Assembly: GCF_000499385.1 (NCBI RefSeq)
Contig: NW_013654609.1
Coordinates: forward strand, 1 to 64,000
DNA length: 64,000 nucleotides
Reading direction: 5' to 3'
Source of the DNA: Eimeria necatrix
Lineage: Eukaryota; Apicomplexa; Conoidasida; Eucoccidiorida; Eimeriidae
The notes below the pieces were generated by a model. That model did not search any database. It had not been told where the DNA came from and was given only the letters and a program-made list of their open reading frames with translations. Both the position numbers and the translations under genes were made by a program. Below are positions 35,695 through 48,012 of the stretch, one piece after another; position 1 is the first letter of the stretch; every line of letters starts with the position of its first letter.

Positions 35695-37196
35695 TTTGGT
35701 CTGTTGGCTCCCCAGCTACGGCAGCAGCACCAGCGGCTTCAGTGGCAGCGAGCCAGCAGCAATGGCAGCAGCGGCGACGGTAGCAGCAGCAGCAGAAATG
35801 AACCGCTCCAGGTGCTGCGACGCAGCAATTTTTAAATGTAAATTCGAGGGGGAAACCCTCAGAGACAACAAGACCCGTCGGCGACACGCAGGCAGCCCGA
35901 TACTCCAGCGGCGGCGCAGTTGAGCTGCTGTGGTTTACGTGCAGCTCTGGGAGTGCCAGCAGACGGCCATGAGAAACTAACAGGAGGGAACAAAGCAGAT
36001 TTACTACTTTGGAACGCAAATATGATCCGAACACACAGGAAATACAGAAAAAAAAGGAAGACAGACGGCTGCGGTGGCGTGCAATTCAATGCTGGTGCTG
36101 CTGGTGCTGCTCCAGGTGTATGCACACCTGAGCAACAACTACGAGGCGTTCGTAGTCGCAGTAAACGAAAAATTTCGATTTACTCCAGGAAACAGCAGCA
36201 ACAGCACTCGAGAAGCACATGCATCAGTGCAACTCTCAGCATAACCTTCTCTGCTGCCGCTGCTGCTGCTGCTGCTGCTGCCGCTGCTGTTGCTGCAACT
36301 GGTGAATAGTAGCCAATGTGTGCGCGTGTTTACTCACAGCAAGCGCTCCACTCGTTTAACATAGGAGTAGAGACAATCATTGCAAAACTGCTAACATAAG
36401 CTGCTTGCCCAGTATCTGTGAGCAGCAGCGGCTGCTGTAGCAGCAGCTGATGGTCGCTGCTCATGGTCGCTGCCGCCGCTGCTGCTGCTGCTGCTGCTCA
36501 CCATTGCATGCGCGGTGTGCGGGCTTAACGGGGCTGGAAAGGGACAGTTCGTGCTTCTTTTTGATTGCTGCTGTCTCTGTTGCAGCCTGTGCCCTTTCCG
36601 AAGTGTACAGACACCTGCTGTCTCAGTCGCGCCGCAGCAGCTTCGCCACCATGGGCTTTGACTGCAGAAATTTCACTGAGACAAAGCCAGCTGAGAGGCT
36701 GGGAGGCCCCGTTGATCCTTAAGGGCCTCTGGTTCTCCTGCAGCAGGCGTCCCGTGCAGTCGCCCTGAGGTGGTGCCGCTGCAGCAGCTGCTGCAGCTGC
36801 TGCCGCTGCTGCTGCAGCTGTCGCTCTCCACGAGCAGTTAGGGCGGCTCGCAGGGACAAACGCTAGCCCTGGGCGAAAAGGAGTAGGGAGGAGTGCGTGT
36901 AGGACACAGCAGCGGCAGTTACTGCTATTGCTGCTGCTGTTGCTGCTGCAGCAGCAACATAGCAGATCCAGCAACGCAGCGCTACCTGCCCCTGCCGACG
37001 AATATTTTAGGGGACGCATGCCTGGAGGCAAGCGCAGCCCCTTGTAGGGGCTCTGCGTGAAGCACAGCAGCAGGAAGAGCAGCAGCAGCAGCAGCAGCAG
37101 TTACAGCAGCAGCAGCAGCAGCAAGGGCCGCGACGGCGGCGGCCTCAATGTTCCCTTCTTGCTGCGCCTCCTGTCTCTCCTCCTGCTGCTGCCACA
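35695..37196. other. Divergent intergenic region between ABCG (-) and TRAPPC10 (+)
   Basis: About 1.5 kb between two divergent start codons. It should contain both promoters and 5' leaders. It holds CTG-rich tracts (about 36255-36300, 36470-36500, 36780-36830, 36920-36960) and CAG tracts (37070-37130). An open stretch of minus-strand sequence at 35700-36034 directly upstream of the ABCG start could be a 5' exon. The 36525-37031 minus ORF is Ala- and Cys-rich from repeats and is not supported. Confidence 0.55.
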
Positions 37197-39522
37197 ATGG
37201 CTCAGAGAGATGCCTTTCCTATTTCGTATTACGGTGAGGACTCTACCCCTCATGTTTCAGCCGTGGCTACTTACACAAGGGTTTAGGACTACGGTTTAGG
37301 GTTGGGGGTTTAGGATTTGGGGTTTAGGGTTTAGGATTCAGGCTTCAGGGTTTTGGCTTAACGCTTTAGGGTTCAGGGTTTGAGGCCCCACAATGGTTCC
37401 TCGCCTTTTATTAGGGTTTAGGGTTTAGGGCTAGGGCACACACACACAGTGGCTGCCGATCTTGGGCCTGGGGTTTAGGGTTTAGGGTTTAGGGTTTAGG
37501 ATTTGGGGGTCGTGGGGGTTTGAGTGCGTTGGTTTATAGATGAAAACGACATTTGGCCTCTCCTGCGGCCGTCTATAGAGGAGCGTTTGCCTCTGGAGCC
37601 GCTTGTGCTGCGGGGAGTTTATGGAGGGGGCGGTGCTGCTGCTGCTGCTGCTGCGTGCAGCAGCAGCACAGTAAACTTGTCGTTTGTTGCGCAGTCTGCC
37701 TTTGTGTCTGGGGGCCACCCCCCGCCAGCCCAGGGGCCCCCTGCTGCTTTTTCAGTGGCTCAAAAGGCAGCTGCGGGGGCCCTGGCTTCGCTGGGAGTGA
37801 GTGTTGCTGCGGCTTCGCTGGCTGCTGCTGCTGCTGCTGCTCCCGTGACGCCCGCAGCAGCAGCAGCAGCAGCAGCAGCGGAATCGCCGAGCCTCGTGTG
37901 GACAGCAGCAGAGAGGCCCTTCGTGCACCTGCTGCTGCTGCAGTACGACAGCATTGAGGTGTACCGACAGCAGCAGCGGCGGCTGCTGCGGAGCTGGAGC
38001 GAGCGGCTGCTGGAGCAGCACGAGGAGTGGCTGGTAGTTGCTGCTGCTGCCTGCAGCAGCAACGAAGCAGTAGTGAAGCAGCAAAAGAAATTCATCGAAA
38101 AAATCCGCGCAGACTTAGGCAGCAAAGACAGAGTCCTCCGGCTGCCTCTGGGATCGATCGATCCCAGCAGCAGCGCCCTTGCGGAGCAGCTCTGGGCGGT
38201 GAGAAGATCTCTTCTTCATTTTTTTTCATTTTTTCTTTATTTTCTCCCCTTTTTTCCCCTTCTTTATCCTCTCCTCCTCCGTACCGTGCCTCCTTCTCTT
38301 TTCTTCTTTTAAAACTAGGGTTTAGGGTTTTTGAATTTCTTTTTCCTCTTCTGTGTTTCCCTTTTTCTCCTTTTTGAGTGTCTTTGCTTTGCCGCTGCTG
38401 GGGGCCGCTGTTCTCTGGGCTGGGGCTGCTGCGCGCTGCCTCTGTGTCCTTCTCTTCTGTCTGAATATATTCAAACAGATGGTTTTGTTGAATTAAATCT
38501 GTTTCTCCAAATTAATTATGGGAATAAAGACTAAAGAAAAGGAGTTCCAGGTGCTGCGGGCCTTTGCTTCTCTCTGCTCTGCCCCGTAGGCTTTCCTCCA
38601 GCGACTCCGCGAGGCGCTCACAAACGCGGTAGAGTACCGCATCATGCTTGCTGAGGACGCAGTGCAGCGGATGCAGCAGCAGCAGCAGCAGCAGCAGCAG
38701 GTGTTGTCCGCAAGCGTCTTGGCCGCCAGAGACACGCTCGCCTGCCTCCTAGGAAAATGCGGCCGATACAGCGACGCCCTGCGAGTCCTCGACGCGTGGG
38801 AGGGCCCCTCTTTGCAGTCTCTGCCTCGCCCCCCAGCAGCAGCAGCAGCAGCAGGAGCAGCAGCAGCAGCAGCGGGGGACGCGAGTTTCGCCGTGGGGGG
38901 CGCCGACGGGCTGCCGCTGCTGGCCTGCGAGTGGCGAGCTGCTGCGCTGTCTGTACAGCTGCGGGGGGGCACCCTCGGGGCCCTGCAGACTTGGGAATAT
39001 TTATTTTGTCGGCAATCAGTTTATTTAATGCGGCTGGGAAAGCTGGAGGAGTTGGGCTCTAGGGGCCTCGCGCTGTTTGCGGGGGCCCTCAGAGCTGCTG
39101 CAGCACAGCCCCCAGATGTCCTCGCCAGGGTCATGTGCTGGGCCGTCGTGGGGGCCCTCAACTTGGCCAACTTCATTACAGCTAAGGTGAGTTGCGCATC
39201 CCCAGCTGCAGCTGCTGCCGTTGCTTTCCTCTAAGAGCGAGTGACTGCTGCTGCGGCCTCAGCAGCAGCAGCAGCAGCAGCAGTAGCAGTAGCAAGGAGG
39301 GAACAAGCCAATTTGTGTCGGTGCATGCAAGGAGCGGCTGGATGCTTTATCACTTTGCTGGGTGTCTCTATGCCTAGCTGTTGGTGGCCCCGCTTGTGAT
39401 CTTAACTGTGCCTCTGTTGCTGCTGCTGTTGCTGCTGCTGCAGTGCATGAGCAGCAGCGAATCTCTGGCAGCGAAGGACTGCGACGACGCCTCGTCGGGC
39501 GCGGGCACGGCGTCTTCGTCTT

Positions 39523-39553
<31 letters not shown>

Positions 39554-42500
39554 GCCAGGGGACGGCGCTGCGCGGGCCTCCGGGGTCTCGCATGTTTTTG
39601 CTTCCTCTTTCCCGCTGCTGCGGCGCCCCACATCAGCTGTGGCCAGGACTCTGACGCGCTTTGCCCCCAGTCACTTGACATTTCTGCCATCTCGCCGGCA
39701 GCCGGGTTATTCGCGCAGCAACAGCAGGTTCAAGGAGGACCCGGGCGCTGACGCCGCAGGCGCCGCGCAGCAGCAGCAGCAGCAGCAGCAGCGGCATCGG
39801 GCGCTCTTCCGCGCAGGCGGGGACGGCAGGGAGCGCCCAGAAGGTGAAGGCAGCAGCACCCCGACCCGGAGAAGCTGCAGCCGCAGCGGCGACCGCCCCG
39901 ACGCGCACCACCCCGCGCACAGCAGCAGCAGCAGCAGCAGCAGCGAGGCTCTGTCTGCAGACACGGCCTCCGGGCAGGCCAAGAGTGCAGCCTCCCTCTA
40001 CGCCCTTGTTACCCAGCAGCTGCCGCGGCTCACAAAACTCAAGACTGCTGCAGAGTGGGGAGCTTCTGTGGGTCTTTTGCCCCCGACGCCCCCACGCGGC
40101 TCTGGGGCCCTTTCCCCTTCGAGGTCCCAAGAGCTCAACGGAGCTGCGCATGCACAGGACGCCGACTCGCAGCAGCAGCAGCAGCAGCAGCGTGCGAGCT
40201 CGGCTGCTGCTGCCCCAGCTGCAGTGGCGGCAGCAGCAACGGCGGCTGCAACAGCAGCAGCAGCAGACAACGCCACGCTGTTCTTCCCGCCCGAAGCTGT
40301 GGAAGAACTCAGAGAAGCCCTCGAAGTCTACACTCCGGCGGACCTCCGGGGGGCCCTGGGGGCCCCGCAAAAGCTGCAGGGCCTCTACCTGCGGGTGCTG
40401 CTGTTGGGGGGGCAGCACTACGTCAACTGCGGCTTCTTCCGCCATGCTGCGCTGCTGCAGCTGCGAATTGCAGCAACTCACTTAGAAAGAGGAGACACGC
40501 GAGAGTGCCAGCTAGCCATCCAGAGGATGCTGCCGCTTTTCTTAAAAGAGCCCTGGACAGATGTGAGTCTATCTACTGCAGCTAGCCAGTCCGCGACTGT
40601 CTCCAGTCCACGCCAGCTGAGGCGAACTGGCTAGCTAGCCATCGCGTTGCCCAGCTAGCCATCGAGTTGCCCAGCTAGTTGCCGCGGTGCCCAGCTATCC
40701 ATCAAGCTGCTTAGCTAGCCACGGCATTGCTCAGCTAGCCATTGCGTTTTTCAGCTAGCCACCGCCTTGCCCAGCTCGCTATTATGCTGCCCAGTGTCGT
40801 GTTGGCTAGCTAGCCACCGTTTTGCCCAGCTAGCTATCACGCTACCCAGCTAGCCATCACGTTGTCCAGCTAGCTATCATGCTAGCAAGCTAGCTGTCCT
40901 TATGTGTTTTCTTGCTGGCCTCCCATTGCTTTGCAGCTAGCTGGGTTGCCCCGTGGCTAGTTGCCGTGGTGCCCATCTCTAGCTTAATTAACTGTTATAT
41001 GGCAATTCGTAGAAAACTGTTGCTCTTGCAAAGCAGCACTTTTGTCTTGCTGCCAGCACCTTTAATGCAACTCTTCATTTTTTTTCTTTTCCTTTTTGTG
41101 CATTGGGACGAGCTGTGCCAGTCGCTGGGGAGGGCTGCTGCAGCAGCAGCTTTTAAGGTTGCTGCTGCAGCAGCGTAAATGAGCTTGTTAATTGTATGGG
41201 TGGCTGTGGCAGCTGCTTTTGGGGGTCTCTGTCAGTGCCTCTCCGCTGTTTTGGCAGCTGCCAGCGGGCGCTCTGTAGCTGCTGCAGCTGCTGCTGCTGT
41301 TTTCTTGCGCGCAGCTTTGGGTTTGCTGCCAGAAGCTGCTGGCCCGAGCAGAGGCCGCGCAGGGAAACAGGGGAGGAGCTCTGGCGACGCTGTACGCACT
41401 CAGCAACTCTTCTGCGGCGAGGCACCCGCAGCAGCAGCGGCAGCAGCGACAGGAAGATCTACTGCAGCGGGAGCCGCAGCAGCAAAGACAGAAGCAGCAT
41501 TTAGACTGTCTGGAGGCCCAAGACCTCGAGGGCCCTGCGGACTGTCTTCGCCGCTTCCTGTCCTTGGCCTCAAGCAAGAGCAGCACCGCACAAGAGGCAG
41601 CAGCAGCAGCAGCTGCTGCTGCTGCTGCTTGCCCCCGCAGCGACTCCGCGCAGCCGCAGCAGCAGCATCCCGAAGAGGGGGAGCCTGAAAGCGGCCCCTG
41701 GAGCGCGCTGCAGGAAGATGTGGGGTTGCCGCCGAGCCTGAGTCAGGTGTCTGTACACCTCAAGGCCTCCCCAAACCTCTTCGCCTGGGCTGCCGTTGCC
41801 GCCCACAGGGAGCAGCCGGGCCAAAAGCGCCGCAAGGCTTTGCCTGTGGCTTATTTGCCCTACGTGAGCTGGGGGTTTTGCTGCTGTTGCTGCTGCTCCG
41901 CGCTGCTGCTGCTGCTGTTGCCTCATTTGTGCCTCCCGCTGCTGCTGCTGCTGCCTCGTTTGAGTCTCCTGCTGCTGCTGCTGCCCAGCTGGCCGGCCCT
42001 AGAGCGCAGGCGGCCGCAGACTTGCAGCTGCGGGTTGCCTGTGTGTCTGCGGCTGCTGCTGCTCGCTGCAGGGCTCGGGGTACAACGGGGCCCCACAGCT
42101 GCTGCCAGGAGCTTCCTCTCGGCTACAGCTGGGGTTGTCTCCCCGCGAGGCTGTCTCTCTGTCTTGGTACATGCAGCGGGCGGGCAGCAGCCTGACTCCG
42201 ACGTCTCGCATTTCCGCAGCTTCGCTCTTCGCTGGGGTGCCCCTGGGGCCCCTGGGGTCGCAGGGGGGCCCCCACGCACACATGCTGCGGCGGGGAAGCG
42301 CAGCAGGACGAGCCTGGACTGGAGAGGGTGACCCCACCCCCCCACCCCCTGCTGCTGCCACCTGTGCCCCTGCAGATAGCTACGATGCAGCCTCGTTTTA
42401 CTGGGGAGAAAGGGGGGGGATCGTCTCGCTGCAGCAGCGGCAAAACTCGCTGGCCCAGGACTTGCTGGAGCACGCGGTGCTGCGGCAGCTGGCAGATTTG

Positions 42501-45500
42501 CTGCCGCTTTACGCGCTGCACACTTCCCCTGCGGTGGACATACACCCCACGCTGCGCGTCTACGAGGCCACTCTTTCTCGCCTCAAGCCCAAGACCATTG
42601 CAGGGGTTTTGGGACAGAGGCTGAGGCCGCTGCCGGGGGGCTCATCTTCCATGTCTCTGCTCTCGGGCCAGCAGCCAGCAGCAGCAGCAGCAGACGACGC
42701 AACAGCAGTCGCAAGTCCAACTGCTGCTGCTGCCGACTCGGCCCTCGCTGACATTTCAAAGGAGGCTTCTGAGGGGGACACCCCAGGGAGGCACTTCGAG
42801 GGCGAGCTGAGGGGCCCGCCGGCCGCAGCAGCAGACGGCACCCCCTCAGCAGCAGCAGCAGCAGTAGCACAGCGCGACCCGCTGCACCCAGCTGCTGCTG
42901 CCGTGAACGCGGATGCTGCTGCAGCAACCCCGATAAGGCAGCACACAGCAGACGAAGACCCCGGCGCGGACTCAAGCGCTCTACAAACAGAGCGGCCGTC
43001 GACAGACTCATCACCCCCAGGCGGCACTCCGCTGCCGGAGCCCGACAGTGCAGCAGCAGCAGCAGCAGCAGCAGCTGATGCTGCTGCTGCTGCAAGCGAC
43101 CCAGATGGACGCGAGACAGAGTCCGACTCCCCTCACCAAGAAGCGTCAGCAGTGACGTCAGTCCTGTCGAACGCTTTCGAGCGGCAGGGGCAGCAGCAGC
43201 AGCAGCAGGTGCAGCAGCACCAGCTGCTGCTTGCGGGCTCGGAGGATGAGGCAGTCTCGCTGACGCCCCCAAGCCCCACAAGGCGGCTGCGCTCCCGCGC
43301 TGTTTCCCTCATGCAGACCTGCAGCGCCAGGGGCTGCATCCCCTCTCTGTCTCTTGCCCTTGGGGAGACTGTGGAGATTGAAGTGTATGTGCACTCCGCC
43401 TTGCTGCTGCCGCTGCCGCTCGACGCGGTGGCTGTCAGACTCTCCGGCGTCCCAGCTGCAGCGCAGGGGATATCGCAGCCCTCCAGTGCAGCAGCAGCAG
43501 CAGCAGCGGCGACCTCCGAGTTGTCGGGTTGGCTGGTTGTGACGTCCGCCTCGCTGCAGCAGCAGCAGCAGCAACACGAGCAGCAGCAAGAGCTGCCGCA
43601 TCCTCAGGAGCTCGTGCTGCACCCAGGGGTTAATGCTCTGCGGCTGCTCTGGTGCTGCTGCCAGCCCGGCCTCTTCTTAGTTGAACAAATTTGCTTCCTC
43701 CTAAATGACATCGTTTTTGTGCAGTGGGCTGGGGACCTCCCGCCCCCGGCGCTGCTGCCGAGGGTGGCGGCCGCAATGGAAAGAGCCCTTGTTGGTGTGT
43801 CTGGTGCTTCTGCTGCTGTTGCGGCAGCTGCATCTGTGAACACCAACGCAGCGACGAACTCTTTGAGCGACGAAAGAAACGACAGCAGCAGCAGCAGCAG
43901 CAGTTCATCTGTCCCCGCCCTGTCGGAAGCAGCAGCGGAAACAGCAGCAGCAGCAGCACGACCGTGCGCAAACCCTTACTACGTTCGAGAGGATGCAGGG
44001 GACCAACTTTCTGCTGCTGCCTTTGCAGAGAGACTCTATGGAGACCCTCGCACCTTCGCTGTGTCTTCTTGCTCACCTGCAGGGGCTACGCTGCTGCACC
44101 CTTGTGCTGCTCTTGAGCGGCTGCTGCACCCGCTCATGTTGGAGTACAGACACTCGAGTTCCTGCGTGGCAGTGCAGGTGGACCCCCTTTTGCCGCAGCA
44201 GCACCACATGCTGCTGCAGCGCCTAAAAAACCTTCAGCAGCAGCAGCAGCAGCAGGAGCACGTGACTGGAGACTTGCTGCAAGGCAGCACAAACGTGCTG
44301 CTGGAAGGCGTCCAGTCTTCGCTGCTGCTGACCATAAATGTGCCCTGGGGCTTCGTAGATGGGGGCGCCCCACGGCTGCGGGTGCTGCAGGCCCTCAGTG
44401 TGGGGGCTCCCAGCAGCTGCAGCAGCAGCGTTGAAGATGAGGAGGAAGCCGTGGAGAGTCTCTCCGCCTCTGAGCTGCAAACGCTGCCCACGGAGTCCTT
44501 CAGTGATGCCAAGGGGACCCCAGCAGCGGCGTCAGCCCATGGGGCCCCAAAGGGGGTGGCCACCAGAGCAGCCACCCATGTTGCATTTGGCCGCATGCAG
44601 CAGAGCAGCAGCAGGGACAGCGGCAGCTGGAGCTGCAATGAGGCCTCTTCTACACCGGGCGCCGCAGGGGCTGCTGCTGCACAGGAGGCTGGGAGCTGCT
44701 TGCAAGCGGCCCCCAGCTGGGGCCATCAAGCCTCCCATGTGCAGCGTACAGCCTGCAGCAGCTGCTGCTCCACATTCTCCTTTCCGAGGCCCCTTCAGCT
44801 GCTGATAGACTGGGAGGGTGCTCTTTGTCTATCCATTGATGGGTCTCCTTCAGTGTTTCCTTTGTCTCAGTTTAAACAGGACCCTACGGGGCAGGCCGTG
44901 GCCCCCACGGCAGCGGCAACAGCAACAGCAGCAACAGCTGACAGCAAGGCGAGCAGGTTCGAGGTGCACCAAGTGCAGCAAGAGATCATTTGCGACTCAG
45001 AGGGAGCAGAGGTGGTGGTGGCGGTCCCCCGTCTCAGCAGTGGAGGCAACAGCAGCAGCAGCAGGAGCAGCAACAGCAGAAGCAGCAGCAACAGCAGTAG
45101 TGACGAAGAGGAACTTGGATGGATCCCGCTACCCCCCTTCAGGTCCTGTGTCCAGCTGCTGCTGCCTGTCTGCGTCTCCTGCGCCCCGGGCTGGGGGCTC
45201 ACAGGGGGGCCAGCGCTGCAGCAGATGCACACGGGGGACAGTTTCTACCCTCGCGGGGAGTGGCTGCTGCCAGCAGATGCTGCAGGAGAGTCCCCTCTGG
45301 TAAGCAGAGGCAAGAGGAGCGGTAGCAGCAAAGCAGGAGCAGCAGCAACAGCAGCAGGAGCACCAAAAAGGGCCGCAGCAGCAGCACCTGTGTGTTCCTT
45401 CCGCCTTACTGTGCGCTGCTGCTGTGTGTCCGGCAATGCTGCAGAGTGCCTCCAGGATGCAATGGCGTTTCCAGGGAAGCTGCGGCGCATGCGAAGACAT

Positions 45501-46618
45501 GAAGGGCCCCAGCAGCGACTCAGCGCTTTCAGGGGGCCCCTCTGGTGCCTCCCGCTGCCGCTGCAGCAGCATCAGCATTTCCGATTCCCTCAGCCGCAGC
45601 AGGCCCACTCGAGCTCCGCCGGCGGCAGCTGTTGGACGGGGCCTTGTAACAGTGGCGACAGCCCTCGCCTTCACTTGCAGGAAGAGGCTTCCTGCTGCAG
45701 CAGATGCTGCAGCAGCTACTGCAGCAAGTACCACCACACCGGCGGCACACAATGAAGATGAAGACTGGCACGAGCTCGGGATGTTTCCTGCTGCAGTTGC
45801 TCTTGACGGGGTGAACGATGCAGAAGATGCTGCAGAGGAGGCTGAGTCTATGCAACGGCACTCCTCTCGTTCGAACTGCGCCCCCAGCAGCAGCAGCAAG
45901 ACCAGCAGCAGCAGCAGCGGGGAGCCGGAGCTAATGGTGATCCGTCTTCACAGCGTGGAGGTCAGCGCTGCGCTCACGCACTGTATCTCGCTTTCCCGTG
46001 TCTCCGACGCGCTGCAGGTGGTGCAGGTGCTGCTGAAGGCTGCTTCAGCAGCAGACAGGCTTGTGCTTGTGTCCGCGTCCATTCGGCCGCGGCAGCAGCA
46101 GCAGCAGCAGCAACAGGACGAACTGCAACTGGGCGCTCCATCCGTGTCTCTGATCGCCCCTCCAGACCCCTTATCTAATGAGGCAGTAGCACAAATTGGA
46201 GGTGAGCTGCTTCTTCTGTTGCTGCTGCGGCCTACGCCATTGCTGCTGCAGGTCCCAGTCCCATGCCCCCGCGGCTGTTCTTCTTTTTGCGCCAGCTGGT
46301 GCTTCTTTTCTAGTGCTGCTGCAGCACTTTAAAGTACTCTCTTCGGTTTTTAAGCCTTTGTTACTGTGTGTGTTTACGTTTTTACTTTTGATGCAGGAAT
46401 TCAGGTTTTTTGATTGCTGCTTCATCCACTTCTATTAAATATATAAAATGCCTCTTCTGTGCCTCTTTTTGTTTTTCAGAGTCAGTCACGCTGGGCAGTC
46501 GACTGCCGCCCGGTGCTGTACAGACTCTTCTCGTAAAGGTGCAGTACCCTCTCCCCTCTTACGGGGTTTTCAGTCTTCCGACGAAAAATAAAAGTGGCAG
46601 CAGCAGCAACAGCGGTGA

Positions 46619-46674
<56 letters not shown>

Positions 46675-47577
46675 ACAGCAGCAGCAGCAACAGCCCTTCG
46701 ATGGCTTTTTATGACTTGGTTGTGAGCTACGAGGTCGACGGCGGGAACTTGGGGAGTTCAGTGCCAGAATGTTGCGGTAGCCTAGGCGGTCTTTCATACG
46801 CGCAGCTCAGCAGCAGTGGCAGCAGCAGCAGCAGCAACTGCAGCGACAGCAGCCGCAGCTCGCTGTCCTACGTGATTCCCCTGCAGCTGCCGGCTAGGGC
46901 GCCCCCGCTGCTAACTGCCCTCGACTGCCCGCGCACGGGACGCGTGGGTTCAGCTCTGTGTGTGCAGCTCCGTATCACGAACACGACGCACGTAGGTTGA
47001 CGGCCCTCGCTACTGCAGCAGCAGCAGCAGAAGCCAGCTGGCTGCAGCAGCAGCAGAAGCCAGCTGGCTGCCGCAGCAGCAACGGCCAGGCGAATGCAGC
47101 AGCAGCAGTTGCGGCTGCAGGAGCAAAGCGCAACTGACCGTGTGCTTTGCTGCGATCCGCACGCGTTTGCTGGTTTGCGTCTGCAGGAGGCGATGGAAAT
47201 ATGCCACAGAGTGTGCTTAGAGTTTGACCGCCAAGACCCGCCGGGCAGCCAAGTCCGTGGGGGGCCCCCGGGGACCCCCGGGGCCCTGGAAAAGCGAAGG
47301 CAAAGGGCCTCAGGGGGCACTCAAACTCCTGCAAAGTCACCTCGAGTCGGGGAGTGCCACGACTGGCTAATGGTGAGGATAGAGAGGCTGGAGGAGGCAG
47401 CAGAATCATCTCAAGTTTAACAGAAATGTGTGATAAAATGTTCTTTTTTGCGTCATCTTTGGCCCTTGTGAAGAGTTGCTAGGTTTGCTGTGTCGCTGTA
47501 GGATCTGTGGGGTTAGGCGGGGTCTCAAGTTTGCTGTTTGTTTGTTGTGTAAGTGCCGGCCACTTCAGTATCTCTCA

Positions 47578-47613
<36 letters not shown>

Positions 47614-48012
47614 ATCCTGCAGGCGGGCTCGAAGTGCAGAGCCGTCTTGTTAGAAGGAGGCAGAAGCACCACTGTGTCCTTCTCTGCCATCCCCTTAAGG
47701 GCGGGGTCTCTTTGCCTTCCTTTCGTGAGGCTGTTATATAGGCGGGCCCCCCCAGGGGGTGCCTGTGAGGGCCTCGGGGCGTGGGGTGGGCCCCTAGGGC
47801 CCTCTGCTGTTGCCGCTTCGGCTCTAGTTAGGGGCCCCCTAGCTGCAGCGGGGAATAGAGGCGCCGCTGCCGACGCCTGCAGCAGCCCAGAGGCCAGCCC
47901 GTGGGTGCCTCTCCACGGGGGCGAGTCCCTTACAGCTGGGAGGGAGGTGCTGGTCCTTCCTAAGCTTGTCTCCACACCTGAAGTCAGGCTGCTACAAGAC
48001 TACACTTGCTAG
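37197..48012 (+). CDS. TRAPPC10: TRAPP II complex subunit TRAPPC10 / Trs130-like
   Basis: TRAPPC10/Trs130 is a TRAPP II-specific subunit of the exchange factor for Rab/Ypt GTPases at the late Golgi. Exon 1 (37197-37233, MAQRDAFPISYY) joins exon 2 (37540-38198) to give YYDENDIWPLLRPSIEERL, the family N-terminus; IEVYRQQQRRLLRSWSERL and EEWLVV follow, then FIEKIRADLGSKDRVLRL. Exons 3 (38590-39186), 4 (39444-40562) and 5 (41333-41863) each start and end in phase 0 and give the helical middle. The large exon ending near 45298 encodes the C-terminal beta-rich part: LGETVEIEVYVHSALLLPLP, LHPGVNALRLLWCCCQPGLF. Exons near 45680-46200 and 46481-46990 follow, then one ending HDWLM (47371) joined to AGSKCRAVLLEGG (47624). 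The end, GREVLVLPKLVSTPEVRLLQ, matches the family terminus. Length is far above the usual 1,200 or so residues because of Ala/Gln/Ser inserts. The start of the large exon near 42.1 kb is uncertain. Confidence 0.85.
37278..37502. repeat. Telomere-type TTTAGGG clusters in TRAPPC10 intron 1
   Basis: Perfect GGGTTTAGGGTTTAGGG runs (37410-37425, 37476-37500) alternate with degenerate ones (GTTTAGGACTACGG, GGTTCAGGGTTTGAGG). They fill most of the 306-bp intron between the 37-nt first exon and exon 2, so the G-rich strand is transcribed. A short further copy sits at 38317-38330 in intron 2. Confidence 0.9.
40632..40897. repeat. 20-bp minisatellite CAGCTAGCCATCGCGTTGCC in TRAPPC10 intron 4
   Basis: About 13 imperfect 20-bp units (CAGCTAGCCATC or CAGCTAGCTATC, then four to six variable bases, TTGCC or CTGCC). 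The array fills the left part of the intron between exon 4 (donor at 40563) and exon 5 (41333). It belongs to the same AGCTAGC family found in other introns here. Confidence 0.85.
47016..47085. repeat. Direct duplication CAGCAGAAGCCAGCTGGCTG in TRAPPC10 intron
   Basis: Two copies of a CAGCAGCAGCAGAAGCCAGC unit followed by TGGCTG lie head to tail, just after the donor-like ACGTAGGT at about 46990. Confidence 0.75.

Noticed and set aside
36525..37031. Minus-strand ORF of 168 codons between ABCG and TRAPPC10
   Set aside because: Ala- and Cys-rich from CAG/CTG tracts; no splice or family support.
37278..37502. Telomere-type repeats as a chromosome end
   Set aside because: They are short, degenerate, inside an intron and flanked by continuous coding exons on both sides.
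39633..40481. Minus-strand ORF of 282 codons
   Set aside because: Shadow of TRAPPC10 exon 4, which has phase-matched splice sites and family similarity on the plus strand.
40632..40897. Regular 20-bp array as a CRISPR-like array
   Set aside because: No constant repeat with unique spacers; it is a head-to-tail minisatellite in an intron of a eukaryotic gene.
45129..45899. Minus-strand ORF of 256 codons
   Set aside because: Shadow of TRAPPC10 C-terminal exons; no domain.
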